From Larsenimonas salina (GTDB lineage Bacteria > Pseudomonadota > Gammaproteobacteria > Pseudomonadales > Halomonadaceae), in contig NZ_JAMLJJ010000001.1 in NCBI RefSeq assembly GCF_023736155.1, forward strand, positions 1,054,001 to 1,118,000: a DNA stretch of 64,000 bases. The letters are read 5' to 3'. The notes under the pieces were generated by a model that saw only the letters and a list, made by a program, of their open reading frames with translations, ran no database searches and was not told the origin of the DNA. Positions 1 through 8,572 of this stretch are shown here, one piece after another. Positions within the stretch are counted from its first letter, which is position 1. Each line of letters opens with the position of its first letter. Position numbers and translations under genes: made by a program.

Positions 1-713
1 CGCGCATCGTCGGTGTCGAATTCACGCTTGAGCTGGTAATCAAGTTCCGACCAGATGCTGGCGAAATCCTTCTGCACCACAACCTGCCACTGGCCCTGAC
101 GATTGCGCAGGATCACGCTGCTGTCGTTTGAGAGGTTCTGCCCGACGAGCGAGACGCCCTCTCCGGCATTGCCCGCATTCTGGGTCAGATACGTTGAAAG
201 ACGCGACAGGCAGTCGCTGTTTGCCGCGCCATTCTGGTCACAACGCACCTCGGAAGAGCCTCCGCGCACGCCTTGCTTGACCGACAGCGTACCGTTGGTG
301 GTCTTGATCAGCCCCTGCGAGGCATCGAGTTCGCTGACGCGATAGCCGGTGGCGGCCACGAAGCGTTGAAGCTTCGGCCAGACCGCATTGGGCGCGGCAT
401 TGACCAAAAGCCACTGCTGGCCCCGCTCACCGCGCATCTGAACGAACGACTGAGCAGCCTGTTCGCTCATCTTGGGCTGCGGTCGCGGTACGTCGAACCC
501 ATCCTGAGGACGAACGTAGTCGCTGTTGGCCTTGGGCACCGGCATGGCGTCCTGAACCGCGCCCTGGCGGGCCGACTCCGGCAGCTCCAGCGGTGCGACC
601 ATCTCGGCATTCTTATACTCGTAGCTGCGATCGTAGTAATACCCGTCGTTACCGCAGCCGGAGAGCGCCACCAGCAACGAGGCCGCAGCGACCCAGGGAG
701 TCTTCGACATCAT
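1..713 (-). CDS. bamC: Outer membrane protein assembly factor BamC, lipoprotein (3' end outside window)
   Basis: BamC (NlpB) is a lipoprotein of the BAM complex that inserts beta-barrel proteins into the outer membrane. Reading the minus strand from 713 gives a protein starting [12 protein letters not shown] with a lipobox ending at Cys20 (LVALSGC), followed by the acidic, proline-rich linker and the BamC N-terminal domain; about 237 residues are visible before the left edge. The start ATGATG overlaps the TGA of dapA (710-712), so the two genes are translationally coupled. The dapA-bamC order is conserved in gammaproteobacteria and supports the call. The C-terminal helix-grip domain is partly missing because of the window edge. 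Confidence 0.88.
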   Translation of the reverse strand, partial: MMSKTPWVAAASLLVALSGCGNDGYYYDRSYEYKNAEMVAPLELPESARQGAVQDAMPVPKANSDYVRPQDGFDVPRPQPKMSEQAAQSFVQMRGERGQQWLLVNAAPNAVWPKLQRFVAATGYRVSELDASQGLIKTTNGTLSVKQGVRGGSSEVRCDQNGAANSDCLSRLSTYLTQNAGNAGEGVSLVGQNLSNDSSVILRNRQGQWQVVVQKDFASIWSELDYQLKREFDTDDA

Positions 714-1594
714 TGTTCGAGCACTCCCGCGAGGTGAAGCGCCTCGGCAATCGTTGCATGGTACTTCTCGGACAGCCACGTCAGTGGCAGGCGAATGCCC
801 TGCTCGGCAAGGCCCATCTGACACAGCGCCCACTTGACCGGAATCGGATTGGCCTCGATGCCAAGCGAGGCATTGAGCGGCATCAGGCGAGTATTGATCT
901 GGTGCGCGAGATCGTGATCGCCGGCAATGGCGGCCATCGACATGTCGTGCATGCCTTTCGGCGCCACGTTGGCGGATACGGAGATCACGCCATGGCCACC
1001 GGCAAGCATCAGCTCGCAGGCGGTCGGGTCGTCGCCCGAATAGATTGCGAAGTCCTGCCCCTTCAAGTGCTCGATCAGTTCGGCGGCGCGCTCGAGGTTA
1101 CCCGTGGCGTCCTTGAGGCCGACGATGTTGTCGATCTTGGCCAGGCGGAAGGTGGTGTCGTTGTAGAGATCGACGCCGGTTCGGCTCGGCACGTTGTACA
1201 AAATGATCGGAAGATCAGAGGCTTCCGCGACGGCCTTGAAGTGCTGATACAGCCCTTCCTGGGTCGGGCGATTGTAGTAGGGCGTGACCGACAGGCACGC
1301 ATCGGCACCAACGTCCTTGGCGTACTTGACCAGCTCGACCGCCTCGGCGGTGGCATTGGCACCAGTCCCTGCAATGACCGGAATCCGGCCATCGACCACA
1401 TTCACTACTTCACGGATAACGTCAAAATGCTCGGCGAACGACATCGTGGTGGGCTCACCGGTGGTGCCCGCCGCCACGATGCCATCGGTCTTGTGTTCGA
1501 GATGGAAGTTCACCAGTCGACGAAGCGCGTCCCAATCAATATCGCCATTGCCTTTCATTGGCGTCGCCAAAGCGACCAGGCTGCCTTTGAACAT
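710..1594 (-). CDS. dapA: 4-hydroxy-tetrahydrodipicolinate synthase
   Basis: DapA condenses pyruvate with aspartate semialdehyde, the first committed step of lysine and diaminopimelate synthesis. From the chosen start the 294-residue protein matches the usual length. Key residues fall at the E. coli positions: Schiff-base Lys161 (GLKDATGN), Tyr133, Arg138, and the GTTGE motif at 43-47. I start at the ATG at 1594 ([12 protein letters not shown]) because AGAGGA lies about 6 nt upstream; an upstream ATG eight codons earlier lacks this. The stop overlaps the start of bamC, giving an operon. Confidence 0.96.
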   Translation of the reverse strand: MFKGSLVALATPMKGNGDIDWDALRRLVNFHLEHKTDGIVAAGTTGEPTTMSFAEHFDVIREVVNVVDGRIPVIAGTGANATAEAVELVKYAKDVGADACLSVTPYYNRPTQEGLYQHFKAVAEASDLPIILYNVPSRTGVDLYNDTTFRLAKIDNIVGLKDATGNLERAAELIEHLKGQDFAIYSGDDPTACELMLAGGHGVISVSANVAPKGMHDMSMAAIAGDHDLAHQINTRLMPLNASLGIEANPIPVKWALCQMGLAEQGIRLPLTWLSEKYHATIAEALHLAGVLEQ

Positions 1595-1804
1595 CTCGAA
1601 TCCTCTTATGTCGCACACCGGAAAAACGCGTTTATGTCGGCCTCGGGCTATCTCGGGATCAGCGCATGAATTTGCCTGATCAAACCGCCCCGGGCGGGGG
1701 TAGATGGTACTCAGGCAGACTCCACCTGTACAGTTCAGACAGACGAATCGCGCACAAAAGCGCTAGACTGTTGCCGGGTTTTCCTACGCTTTAAAGGAGT
1801 CACC

Positions 1805-2275
1805 ATGACCATCGACGTCGGCCAATCGCTGCCCGAATTCAATGTTCCCGCCACCTCGGAACTGACCGTCACGCCCGAGACCCTCAAGGGCCATTACACC
1901 GTACTGTACTTCTATCCCAAGGACAGCACGCCCGGCTGCACCACCGAAGGCCAGCAATTTCGTGACCTCTTCGAGGACTTCAAGGCCTTGAACGCCGTGA
2001 TTTATGGTGTCTCCCGCGATGGCCTCAAGGCGCATGAAAACTTTCGAGCCAAGCAGTCCTTCCCGTTCGAATTGATCAGCGACAAGGAAGAAACGCTTTG
2101 CCGCGCGCTCGATGTCATCAAGCTCAAGAAAATGTATGGGAAGGAGCACGAAGGCATCGAACGCAGTACCTTCGTGCTGGATGATCAGGGCGTGCTCATC
2201 AAGGAGTGGCGCAAGGTCAAGGCCGATGGCCACGCCCAGGAAGTCCTTGAGTTTCTAAAGCAGCACACCGCTTAA
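1805..2275 (+). CDS. bcp: Thiol peroxidase / peroxiredoxin, Bcp (PrxQ) type
   Basis: Bcp reduces hydrogen peroxide and organic hydroperoxides in the cytoplasm. The 156-residue protein has the thioredoxin-fold AhpC/TSA domain with peroxidatic Cys45 in the motif STPGCTTEG. The resolving Cys found five residues later in E. coli Bcp is Gln here (position 50), so it probably behaves as a 1-Cys enzyme or uses another thiol. The ribosome site AAAGGAG sits 6 nt before the ATG. It converges on the perM-like gene and their last 4 bases overlap. In many relatives bcp lies beside dapA, as here (divergent). Confidence 0.94.
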   Translation: MTIDVGQSLPEFNVPATSELTVTPETLKGHYTVLYFYPKDSTPGCTTEGQQFRDLFEDFKALNAVIYGVSRDGLKAHENFRAKQSFPFELISDKEETLCRALDVIKLKKMYGKEHEGIERSTFVLDDQGVLIKEWRKVKADGHAQEVLEFLKQHTA

Positions 2276-3372
2276 GGGCTGGGTTCGCCGAGTGCCTCCT
2301 TGCGCGCTCGGCGGGTCGCAACACTTCGAGGCCAGGCGTGCAACAGCGCTTTCAGTAGCGTCGTGAGCGGAATTGCGAAGAACACGCCCCAAAAGCCCCA
2401 GATTCCCCCGAAGAATAAAACCCCCAAAATGATGGCCACCGGATGCAGGTTGACCGCCTCCGAAAACAGGATTGGCACCAGTACATTGCCATCGAGCGCC
2501 TGAATCACGGCGTAGGCCACCATCACGTAAAGAAACTGATCGCCCAGCCCGAAATGAAAGCCCGCCACCGCCGCAATCGGAAGCGTGGCAGCGGCCGCGC
2601 CGATGTAGGGCACCAACACCGAAAAGCCCACCATCAAGCCAAGAAGCGCCGAATACGGCAGGCCGAAACAGACGAAGGTCACGTAGGACACCGAGCCCAC
2701 TATGATGATCTCGATCACCTTGCCCCGAACGAAATTGGCGATCTGGCCGTCCATCTCCTTCCAGACCTGAGTCATGAGAGTGCGCTGTCTGGGCAAAAGT
2801 GACAGAAAATAGCCGATCAGACGCTCCTGATCCTTCAACATGAAAAACACCAGAATCGGCACCAGCACCAGATAGATGATGATTCCGAGCACGTTGCCGA
2901 GCGAGTTGAACGAGAATCTGAGCGCCCGCTGACTGAACTGCGTCGCCTCATGCGCGGCGCTATTGACCCAGCTTTGAATCTGTTCGGGCGTAATGACGGT
3001 CGGGTACTGGGTTCGAAGCGTATCGAGCATCTGTTGACCGCGGGCAAACATGCGCGGCACCTCCCCGACAAGCGAGGTCAACTGATCCCATACGAGCGGC
3101 AGCACCACCAGCGCCACCATCATCAAAAGCGCGATGAACACCAAAAAGATCAGCAACACGGCGACCAGCCGGGGCAATCCCCAGCGCTCAAGACGCGTTA
3201 CGCCGCCCTGAAGCAAAAAGGCGATGATCAGCGCAGTCAGAAATGGCGCCAGCATCTGACCGAAAAAGACCACGATGGCCAGCCCCACCAACAGGACCAG
3301 CCCCAGAATCACCGCTTCTTCATCGGAGAAATACCGATCCACCCAATGCTTGAGCAGGTTCTTGATGGCCAT
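2272..3372 (-). CDS. AI-2E family transporter, PerM-like membrane protein
   Basis: The 366-residue protein has the pattern of the PerM/AI-2E transporter family: paired N-terminal membrane helices (about residues 18-75), a soluble central part, and five more hydrophobic segments from about residue 150 to 340 containing the conserved glycine/proline-rich stretches VLVPYIGA and GNVLVPILFS. Members export small molecules or act as Na+(Li+)/H+ antiporters; the substrate here cannot be told from sequence. Its ATG shares one base with the TGA of the TusA-like gene (TGATG), so the two are coupled. It converges on bcp. Confidence 0.88.
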   Translation of the reverse strand: MAIKNLLKHWVDRYFSDEEAVILGLVLLVGLAIVVFFGQMLAPFLTALIIAFLLQGGVTRLERWGLPRLVAVLLIFLVFIALLMMVALVVLPLVWDQLTSLVGEVPRMFARGQQMLDTLRTQYPTVITPEQIQSWVNSAAHEATQFSQRALRFSFNSLGNVLGIIIYLVLVPILVFFMLKDQERLIGYFLSLLPRQRTLMTQVWKEMDGQIANFVRGKVIEIIIVGSVSYVTFVCFGLPYSALLGLMVGFSVLVPYIGAAAATLPIAAVAGFHFGLGDQFLYVMVAYAVIQALDGNVLVPILFSEAVNLHPVAIILGVLFFGGIWGFWGVFFAIPLTTLLKALLHAWPRSVATRRARKEALGEPSP

Positions 3373-3611
3373 CAGCGCCCGGCTCCCTTGGCAATGCTGT
3401 AATAGAAGACGCCATCACGCTCTTCCTGGCGCAAAAGTGCGTGACCGGCCTGAGCGACAAAACTCTCGAAATCGCGCCATGAGCCCGGGTCGGTCGCCTC
3501 GATATGCAATACATCATCGGTGCACATATCGGAAAGCGATTGCCGGACCTTGAGCAACGGCAACGGGCAGGTCAATCCCTTGGCATCGAGCGTACGTTCA
3601 TATTGCGCCAC
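3372..3611 (-). CDS. TusA-family sulfurtransferase-like protein
   Basis: A 79-residue protein of the TusA/SirA/YedF family, small sulfur carriers that hold a persulfide on a conserved Cys. The CPxP motif is present at the N-terminus (GLTCPLPLLKVRQ, Cys15). The start is GTG at 3611 with GGAG 8 nt upstream. It precedes and is coupled to a PerM-like membrane transporter, an arrangement I recall from related gammaproteobacteria. Whether it serves tRNA thiolation or another sulfur relay is not determined; a true tusA may lie elsewhere. Confidence 0.85.
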   Translation of the reverse strand: MAQYERTLDAKGLTCPLPLLKVRQSLSDMCTDDVLHIEATDPGSWRDFESFVAQAGHALLRQEERDGVFYYSIAKGAGR

Positions 3612-3711
3612 GAAAAACTCCGCTACAGTGAGTTGAAATTGGCTTGATTTAAGGGCACTTTGCCATACAAATCAATCAACAGGATGTATCGCACAGGTCG
3701 GGGTCAACGGC

Positions 3712-5166
3712 ATGAAGAAAACGCATCTGGCATGGATTGCAAGTCTTTCACTGCTGGCAAGTCCTCTGCCGGCGCAGCACGCCCTGGCAGCCAACGAGTA
3801 TGGACTGCCCGCCCTGGGTGGCGCGAGCAGCGCAGTATCACCCACCGATGAATTTCGACTCGGCCGGGCATGGCTGCGCCAGTTCCGCGCTCAGACCACG
3901 CCCTGGCGCGACCCCATTACGCGTCATTATGTAGAGCGCGTCCTTCATAAACTGCTGCCCTACAGCGGCCTTGAAAGCGAGAAACTGATCGTGACCCTCG
4001 TTGCAAGTCGCACTCTGAACGCGTTCGCCGTTCCTGGCGGCGTTGTCGGCATCCATACGGGGCTTTTTGCCTACGCACCGACCGAGGCCACCTTCGCCTC
4101 GGTGCTTGCCCATGAGCTGGGCCATCTTTCCCAGCATCATTTTGCACGCCAGGTCGAGGCGCGCAATGAAAGTCAGATTCCCATGCTGACGGCCCTGCTG
4201 ACCGGCGTGGTGCTGGCCGCCAGCGGCGGCGGTGGCGGACTCGGCGCAGCCACGGTCATGGGCACCCAAGCCGCCTACGCTCAGCGCATGCTGACCTACT
4301 CAAGGCAGTACGAGCGCGAGGCCGACGACGTCGGCCTCGATACGCTGGCGCAAGCAGGCTACGACCCCCACGCCATGCCGAAGATGTTTCGAATCCTTCA
4401 AAATCTCGCAAGCCTTCAGGGCTTCACACCGCCGGAATTTCTGCTGACGCACCCGCTGACCGAAGCCCGCACCAGCGCCACCGAAGCCCGAGCCGATCAG
4501 CTCGGCAAGGGTCGAGGCGCCGCCGACGACACCACCTATGACATGATTCGGGCCCGCGTGCTTCTGGCGATGAACATGAGCGACCCGACGGCGGCGCGCA
4601 ACCGCCTCAAGGAAAACAACCCGTCTCCCGAAGCGCTTCGCTACCTCGACGCCATGACTCACGCCGTCAATCATGAAACAGACCAGGCGCTGTCCAGCCT
4701 CGATCGCATGATTCGAGATCACCCTGACGATTCGATGCTTCAAAACAGCGCCGCCGACGTGGCACTCGACGCCAACCGCTTCCAAGAGGCCCTTGACCGC
4801 GCCCGCACTCTATTGGCCGTGGCGCCGGACAACTACCCGGCCCGCATGATCGAAGGGCGTGCGCTTTTGAATCTGTCGCCCGCCAAGGCCTATCCCGTGC
4901 TCAAACGACTGTCGGAAGATCAAAGTGAGGATCCGGAAGTCTGGTCGCTGCTGTCCGAGGCCGCCGGTCGCAGCGGGCGCGAGGCCGAAGGCCACCTCGC
5001 CCTCGCCGAGCAGCTGCAGTTGACTGGACGAATCGACAAGGGGCTTTCACAACTGGACATCGCCGAGCGACAGGCGCGCACCGAACAGAACTTCGTGCTG
5101 GCAAGCAAGATCCGTGACCGACGCGACGCGTTCAAGCGCTACCGGCACGCACTCGATGATTTCTGA
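3712..5166 (+). CDS. bepA: Periplasmic beta-barrel assembly-enhancing protease, M48 family
   Basis: BepA (YfgC) is a periplasmic zinc metallopeptidase and chaperone that helps LptD and other barrels assemble and degrades stalled ones. The 484-residue protein has a signal peptide (residues 1-27, cut after AHALAA), an M48 domain with the zinc motif HELGH at 134-138 and a downstream EREAD helix supplying the third ligand, and a C-terminal TPR-like region from about 280. Length and order match the family. It is monocistronic and ends at a strong bidirectional terminator facing nadA. Confidence 0.92.
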   Translation: MKKTHLAWIASLSLLASPLPAQHALAANEYGLPALGGASSAVSPTDEFRLGRAWLRQFRAQTTPWRDPITRHYVERVLHKLLPYSGLESEKLIVTLVASRTLNAFAVPGGVVGIHTGLFAYAPTEATFASVLAHELGHLSQHHFARQVEARNESQIPMLTALLTGVVLAASGGGGGLGAATVMGTQAAYAQRMLTYSRQYEREADDVGLDTLAQAGYDPHAMPKMFRILQNLASLQGFTPPEFLLTHPLTEARTSATEARADQLGKGRGAADDTTYDMIRARVLLAMNMSDPTAARNRLKENNPSPEALRYLDAMTHAVNHETDQALSSLDRMIRDHPDDSMLQNSAADVALDANRFQEALDRARTLLAVAPDNYPARMIEGRALLNLSPAKAYPVLKRLSEDQSEDPEVWSLLSEAAGRSGREAEGHLALAEQLQLTGRIDKGLSQLDIAERQARTEQNFVLASKIRDRRDAFKRYRHALDDF

Positions 5167-5216
5167 GCACGCAAGGACACCGGAACGGCCAACGTTTAAG
5201 TAAGGCGCTCTTATCG

Positions 5217-5246
5217 AAAAAAGCCTCCCGAGGGAGGCTTTTTTTT
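5217..5246. terminator. Bidirectional intrinsic terminator between bepA and nadA
   Basis: A perfect hairpin (AAGCCTCCC, loop GA, GGGAGGCTT) flanked by an A-run on the left and eight T on the right serves both convergent genes. Confidence 0.93.
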
Positions 5247-5264
5247 CAGAATAAACTCAATTGA

Positions 5265-6299
5265 TCAGCGCCCGTTCTTGAAGGCAAGCATTCGATCAAG
5301 CCCTACCAGCGCCTGAACCCGAACGGCCTCGTCAACGGTGACTTCGCCAAGGCCTTCCTTGAGGCACTGCTCGAGATTATCGAGCGCATTCATCGCCATC
5401 CAGGGGCAGTGCGCGCAGCTTCGACACGTCGCCCCATTGCCGCCCGTCGGCGCCTCCACCAGCAGCTTTTCCGGGACCGCCTGCTGCATCTTGTAAAAAA
5501 TACCGCGATCGGTTGCAACGATCAGCGTATCGTGCGGCAGCGCCTTGGCGGCGTTGATCAGTTGAGAGGTGGACCCGGTTGCATCGGCAAGGTCCACCAC
5601 CGCCTGAGGTGACTCCGGATGCACCAGCACCGCCGCATCCGGATAGACACGCTTGATGTCGAGAATGCCCTTGGCCTTGAACTCTTCATGCACGATACAG
5701 GCGCCATCCCACATCAGCATGTCAGCGCCGGTCTGCTCAGCCACATAGCGCCCCAGATGCTTGTCGGGCGCCCACAGCACTTTCTCGCCCTTTTCATGCA
5801 GATGCGCGACCACATCGAGCGCAATGGCCGAGGTGACGACCCAGTCAGCCCGCGCCTTGACCTCGGCCGAGGTATTGGCATAGACAACCACGGTTCGATC
5901 CGGATGGGCGTCGCAAAAGGCTGAGAATTCCGCCGCAGGGCAGCCGATATCCAGCGAACAGGTCGCCTCGAGCGTCGGCATCAGTATTCGTTTTTCAGGC
6001 GAGAGCATTTTCGCGGTCTCGCCCATGAAGCGCACGCCGGCAACGACCAGCGTGCTCGAGGGGCTTTTAGAGCCGAATCGGGCCATTTCAAGAGAATCAG
6101 CCACGCAACCGCCGGTGGCCTCGGCAAGCGATTGCAGCACGTCGTCGGTGTAGTAATGCGCAACCAGGGTCGCATCGCGTTCGATCAGCAATTGTTTGAT
6201 GCGCTCGATCTGACGCTTTTGATCGGATGAGCTCGATTGAGGGGTATAGGGACGCACCAGATGCTCACGCACCTGATCGCGATCAAGCAGTTCGGTCAT
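5265..6299 (-). CDS. nadA: Quinolinate synthase
   Basis: NadA condenses iminoaspartate with dihydroxyacetone phosphate to quinolinate in NAD biosynthesis and needs a [4Fe-4S] cluster. The 344-residue protein shows the three pseudo-repeated alpha/beta domains and the cysteines expected for the cluster: in GGCVADS, in [10 protein letters not shown], and in the C-terminal [11 protein letters not shown] choose the ATG at 6299 (MTELLDRDQ), which has GGAG 10 nt upstream; an in-frame start 12 codons earlier gives an unnatural leader. It is transcribed alone toward bepA. Confidence 0.95.
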   Translation of the reverse strand: MTELLDRDQVREHLVRPYTPQSSSSDQKRQIERIKQLLIERDATLVAHYYTDDVLQSLAEATGGCVADSLEMARFGSKSPSSTLVVAGVRFMGETAKMLSPEKRILMPTLEATCSLDIGCPAAEFSAFCDAHPDRTVVVYANTSAEVKARADWVVTSAIALDVVAHLHEKGEKVLWAPDKHLGRYVAEQTGADMLMWDGACIVHEEFKAKGILDIKRVYPDAAVLVHPESPQAVVDLADATGSTSQLINAAKALPHDTLIVATDRGIFYKMQQAVPEKLLVEAPTGGNGATCRSCAHCPWMAMNALDNLEQCLKEGLGEVTVDEAVRVQALVGLDRMLAFKNGR

Positions 6300-6400
6300 G
6301 TGTCTATCACTCCGATATGCGGGGGCTCCCCCCACAGGTCATGAAGGCTTGCACGCTATCCGCGGCAAGCTACCCGAGGCTCATGGTACGCCCGGGCTCG

Positions 6401-6718
6401 TCAAACCGCATCATCGTTTGGTCGAAGCTCCTCGGTCTCCGCCGCGCTTGATAACTGCTGCTCAAGCGCATAGACCCAGGCAAGCACTTCGGCAATCGCC
6501 CGATAAAGCTCCGGCGGAATGCGCTCATCCAGATCCACGCGCATCAGAAGATCGACCAGTTCCTCCGAGCGGTGCACATAAAGCCCATGCTCCTCGGCTC
6601 GCTCTAAAATGGCCTGCGCCGTGGTGCCATACCCCTTGGCCACCACGCGCGGGGCGGCGTCGTTTGCGTTATAGCTGATCGCGGCGGCGCGCTGCTCACG
6701 GGGAGACGACTCACTCAT
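6401..6718 (-). CDS. Stand-alone FlhB C-terminal domain protein (EscU/YscU family)
   Basis: A 105-residue soluble protein equivalent to the cytoplasmic C-terminal part of FlhB, the flagellar export switch. It keeps AAAISYNANDAAPRVVAKG and the IPPELYRAIAEVLAWVY end of the family but lacks the NPTH autocleavage site and all membrane helices. Such orphan domains (FlhX in epsilonproteobacteria, YlqH in Bacillus) can stand in for cleaved FlhB-C or modulate substrate switching; the role here is inference. The ATG at 6718 overlaps the stop of the FliK-like gene (ATGAGTGA) and has AGGAGG upstream, so translation is coupled. Confidence 0.88.
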   Translation of the reverse strand: MSESSPREQRAAAISYNANDAAPRVVAKGYGTTAQAILERAEEHGLYVHRSEELVDLLMRVDLDERIPPELYRAIAEVLAWVYALEQQLSSAAETEELRPNDDAV

Positions 6719-8033
6719 TGGCTGCCTCCTCATGCGCGTCATCGGGCGCCTTGATATCGATACGGCGTGGATTGAGACCCGCCGCCTCCATGAGGTCCAT
6801 CAACTGCTGACGCGCAGCGGTAAGCTGGTCGATAGCGCGCTCCTGAGATGCCTGACCGCGAATGGCAAGCCCATCGCCGGTCATCTGAAGCTCAAAGTGA
6901 AGCGCTCCAAGCGTCGGGAGCTCGAGTGACAGCGTCGAGCGCCACGCACTCGCCTCGCCCTCCCCGCCAGAACGCGAATTCTCATCGTCGTCTCTGTAGA
7001 GCGAGTCATGCTCAAAGAGCGGCCGCTGCTCGGCGATGTCGATCAACACCGGAATCTGTGGCGTCAATAACGTTTCGATACGAACGGTCTGGGTAGTCAG
7101 ACTTTCAAGCTGGTGACTGATCACCCGATGCGTCGCCTCATGAGCAATCGTTCGCACATCCATTCTGGGCGCAGCCGCCGTATCAGTTGCGTTCTGTGCC
7201 TGCCCTGCGGCACCGCCCTGGGCAGCCGAGCCCGCAGGCGCAGCCCCCTGACTCGCGGCGGCCACCGGCGCGGCTGTTGCCTGGGCGCCCCCGGCAACGG
7301 GTGCCGCGGGCGCACCGGGAAGTGCCGAGCCCGCAGCCTGGCCCGGTGAGACAGGTGTCGACGACGTGGCTGGCGTAGAGGTTGGTAACGGCGAACCCGC
7401 CTGCCCGCCTGGCGCTGCACGCGCACTCGCCCAGGGCGGCAACTGCCCCTGAGGCTCACGTTTTAACTGCGCGATCGGCCATTCCCCCTTGAACCACTTG
7501 GCAAGATGAGCCTCGTAGAATACGCCGCTTTGAGACACCTGCTGTCTAAGTGCCTGCGCCATGGTGTCGGAGGCCGGCGTCTTGCCACCGCCAATCAGGG
7601 CGCTGGACGCCACGTTAACAGACGTTTTGACATCGCCATAACGAGCCAAAAGCGTCGACAGCGTCTGCCCTTCCTGGGAAAACCGAAAGCTTACTGACCG
7701 AGGCGAGTTCTGGTTCACGCCAGCCTGATCCTTGGGCTGGAGTCGCTCATAGAGCCCGGCCTCCGGCGCACCACGCTGAGTACTGGCCGAGCGGTTCGAG
7801 GTTAGATCGGTCTGAACCTGTGGTGGGCGATTCAAGTGCTCTTGACCGGGCTTCAAGCCCTGATCGCCTCGAATGGCATTGACCGAGAGCACCTTGTTCT
7901 GCGCGCCCTCGGCGCTGAAGCGCTCCATCTGAGCCCGGCGCCCCAGCACCTGGTGCATCAGCGTATCGATTAACGGTGTGATCACACTCACGGCAGTGCC
8001 CCGATTAAGATATGGAGGGGCCGAGGAAAACAT
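6711..8033 (-). CDS. Flagellar hook-length control (FliK) family protein
   Basis: The C-terminal ~110 residues (LRLELPTLGALHFELQM-like segment and GLAIRGQ) resemble the Flg_hook domain of FliK, which measures the hook and triggers the FlhB switch. The middle is a long Ala/Pro/Gly/Gln-rich low-complexity linker, usual for FliK rulers. The start is uncertain: ATG at 8033 gives 440 residues with no good ribosome site, and GTG at 7991 gives 426. It is coupled to the orphan FlhB C-domain gene downstream, the same pairing as ylqG-ylqH of Bacillus. No other hook genes are near, so this may be a second FliK-like protein and not the main fliK. Confidence 0.75.
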   Translation of the reverse strand: MFSSAPPYLNRGTAVSVITPLIDTLMHQVLGRRAQMERFSAEGAQNKVLSVNAIRGDQGLKPGQEHLNRPPQVQTDLTSNRSASTQRGAPEAGLYERLQPKDQAGVNQNSPRSVSFRFSQEGQTLSTLLARYGDVKTSVNVASSALIGGGKTPASDTMAQALRQQVSQSGVFYEAHLAKWFKGEWPIAQLKREPQGQLPPWASARAAPGGQAGSPLPTSTPATSSTPVSPGQAAGSALPGAPAAPVAGGAQATAAPVAAASQGAAPAGSAAQGGAAGQAQNATDTAAAPRMDVRTIAHEATHRVISHQLESLTTQTVRIETLLTPQIPVLIDIAEQRPLFEHDSLYRDDDENSRSGGEGEASAWRSTLSLELPTLGALHFELQMTGDGLAIRGQASQERAIDQLTAARQQLMDLMEAAGLNPRRIDIKAPDDAHEEAANE

Positions 8034-8178
8034 CTCGGCTGTTCGATCAAGTATCGACCAACACAGCACCGGACTGAAGTGGCAAAAGGCGATTGAAGAA
8101 CGGGGAAAACACGCTACAGCAGAAAAGACAACCACCCGGCGCCATGGCGTCCCGCGCGATCAAGACAGCCAAACGCAG

Positions 8179-8210
8179 AAAGCCCCGACCTCTTTCGAGA
8201 TCGGGGCTTT
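8179..8210 (-). terminator. Hairpin terminator after the tRNA-Lys cluster
   Basis: Arms AAAGCCCCGA and TCGGGGCTTT form a 10-bp stem around a 12-nt loop, just past the last tRNA. The T tract is short (three T), so strength is uncertain. Confidence 0.7.
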
Positions 8211-8215
8211 GAGTC

Positions 8216-8291
8216 TGGTGGGTCGTGTAGGATTCGAACCTACGACCAATTGGTTAAAAGCCAACTGCTCTACCAACTGAGCTAACGACCC
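8216..8291 (-). tRNA. tRNA-Lys (UUU), copy 3 of the cluster
   Basis: A 76-nt tRNA on the minus strand with encoded CCA (8216-8218), acceptor stem GGGTCGT/ACGACCC, D arm AGCTCAGTTGGTAGAGC, anticodon loop CTTTTAA (anticodon UUU) and T loop GTTCGAATC. The sequence is identical to the two upstream copies. Confidence 0.98.
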
Positions 8292-8321
8292 ATACAAGGC
8301 ACATATGCGCCTACGGTCGGA

Positions 8322-8397
8322 TGGTGGGTCGTGTAGGATTCGAACCTACGACCAATTGGTTAAAAGCCAACTGCTCTACCAACTGAGCTAACGACCC
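8322..8397 (-). tRNA. tRNA-Lys (UUU), copy 2 of the cluster
   Basis: Identical 76-nt tRNA-Lys with encoded CCA at 8322-8324 and anticodon UUU. It is separated from copy 3 by 30 nt and from copy 1 by 41 nt, and is probably cut from one transcript. Confidence 0.98.
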
Positions 8398-8438
8398 CGA
8401 CCGAAACGTTGAGAGCACCACCACTGACATCAATCAAG

Positions 8439-8514
8439 TGGTGGGTCGTGTAGGATTCGAACCTACGACCAATTGGTTAAAAGCCAACTGCTCTACCAAC
8501 TGAGCTAACGACCC
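8439..8514 (-). tRNA. tRNA-Lys (UUU), copy 1 of the cluster
   Basis: First of three identical tRNA-Lys genes, with CCA at 8439-8441 and anticodon UUU. Its mature 5' end at 8514 lies about 10 nt after the predicted transcription start of the cluster promoter. Confidence 0.98.
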
Positions 8515-8530
8515 GCTCAACGCGGCGCAA

Positions 8531-8559
8531 ATATTACTGTTATTCGCCTATCGATGCAA
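8531..8559 (-). promoter_or_regulatory. Sigma-70 promoter of the tRNA-Lys cluster
   Basis: On the minus strand TTGCAT (-35, 8554-8559) and TAATAT (-10, 8531-8536) are 17 nt apart. A GC-rich stretch (GCGCCGCG) follows the -10, as expected for a stringently controlled stable-RNA promoter. It lies between the end of rluB and the first tRNA. Confidence 0.8.
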
Positions 8560-8572
8560 GCACTTATCGAAA

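Noticed and set aside
593-1669. Long open frame on the plus strand opposite dapA
   Set aside because: It is the antisense shadow of dapA. Its translation has no family resemblance, while the minus strand holds all DapA catalytic residues.
8216-8514. Repeated ~75-bp block that could pass for a CRISPR or attachment-site array
   Set aside because: The repeats are complete tRNA-Lys genes with cloverleaf arms and encoded CCA; the spacers are short and of unequal length.
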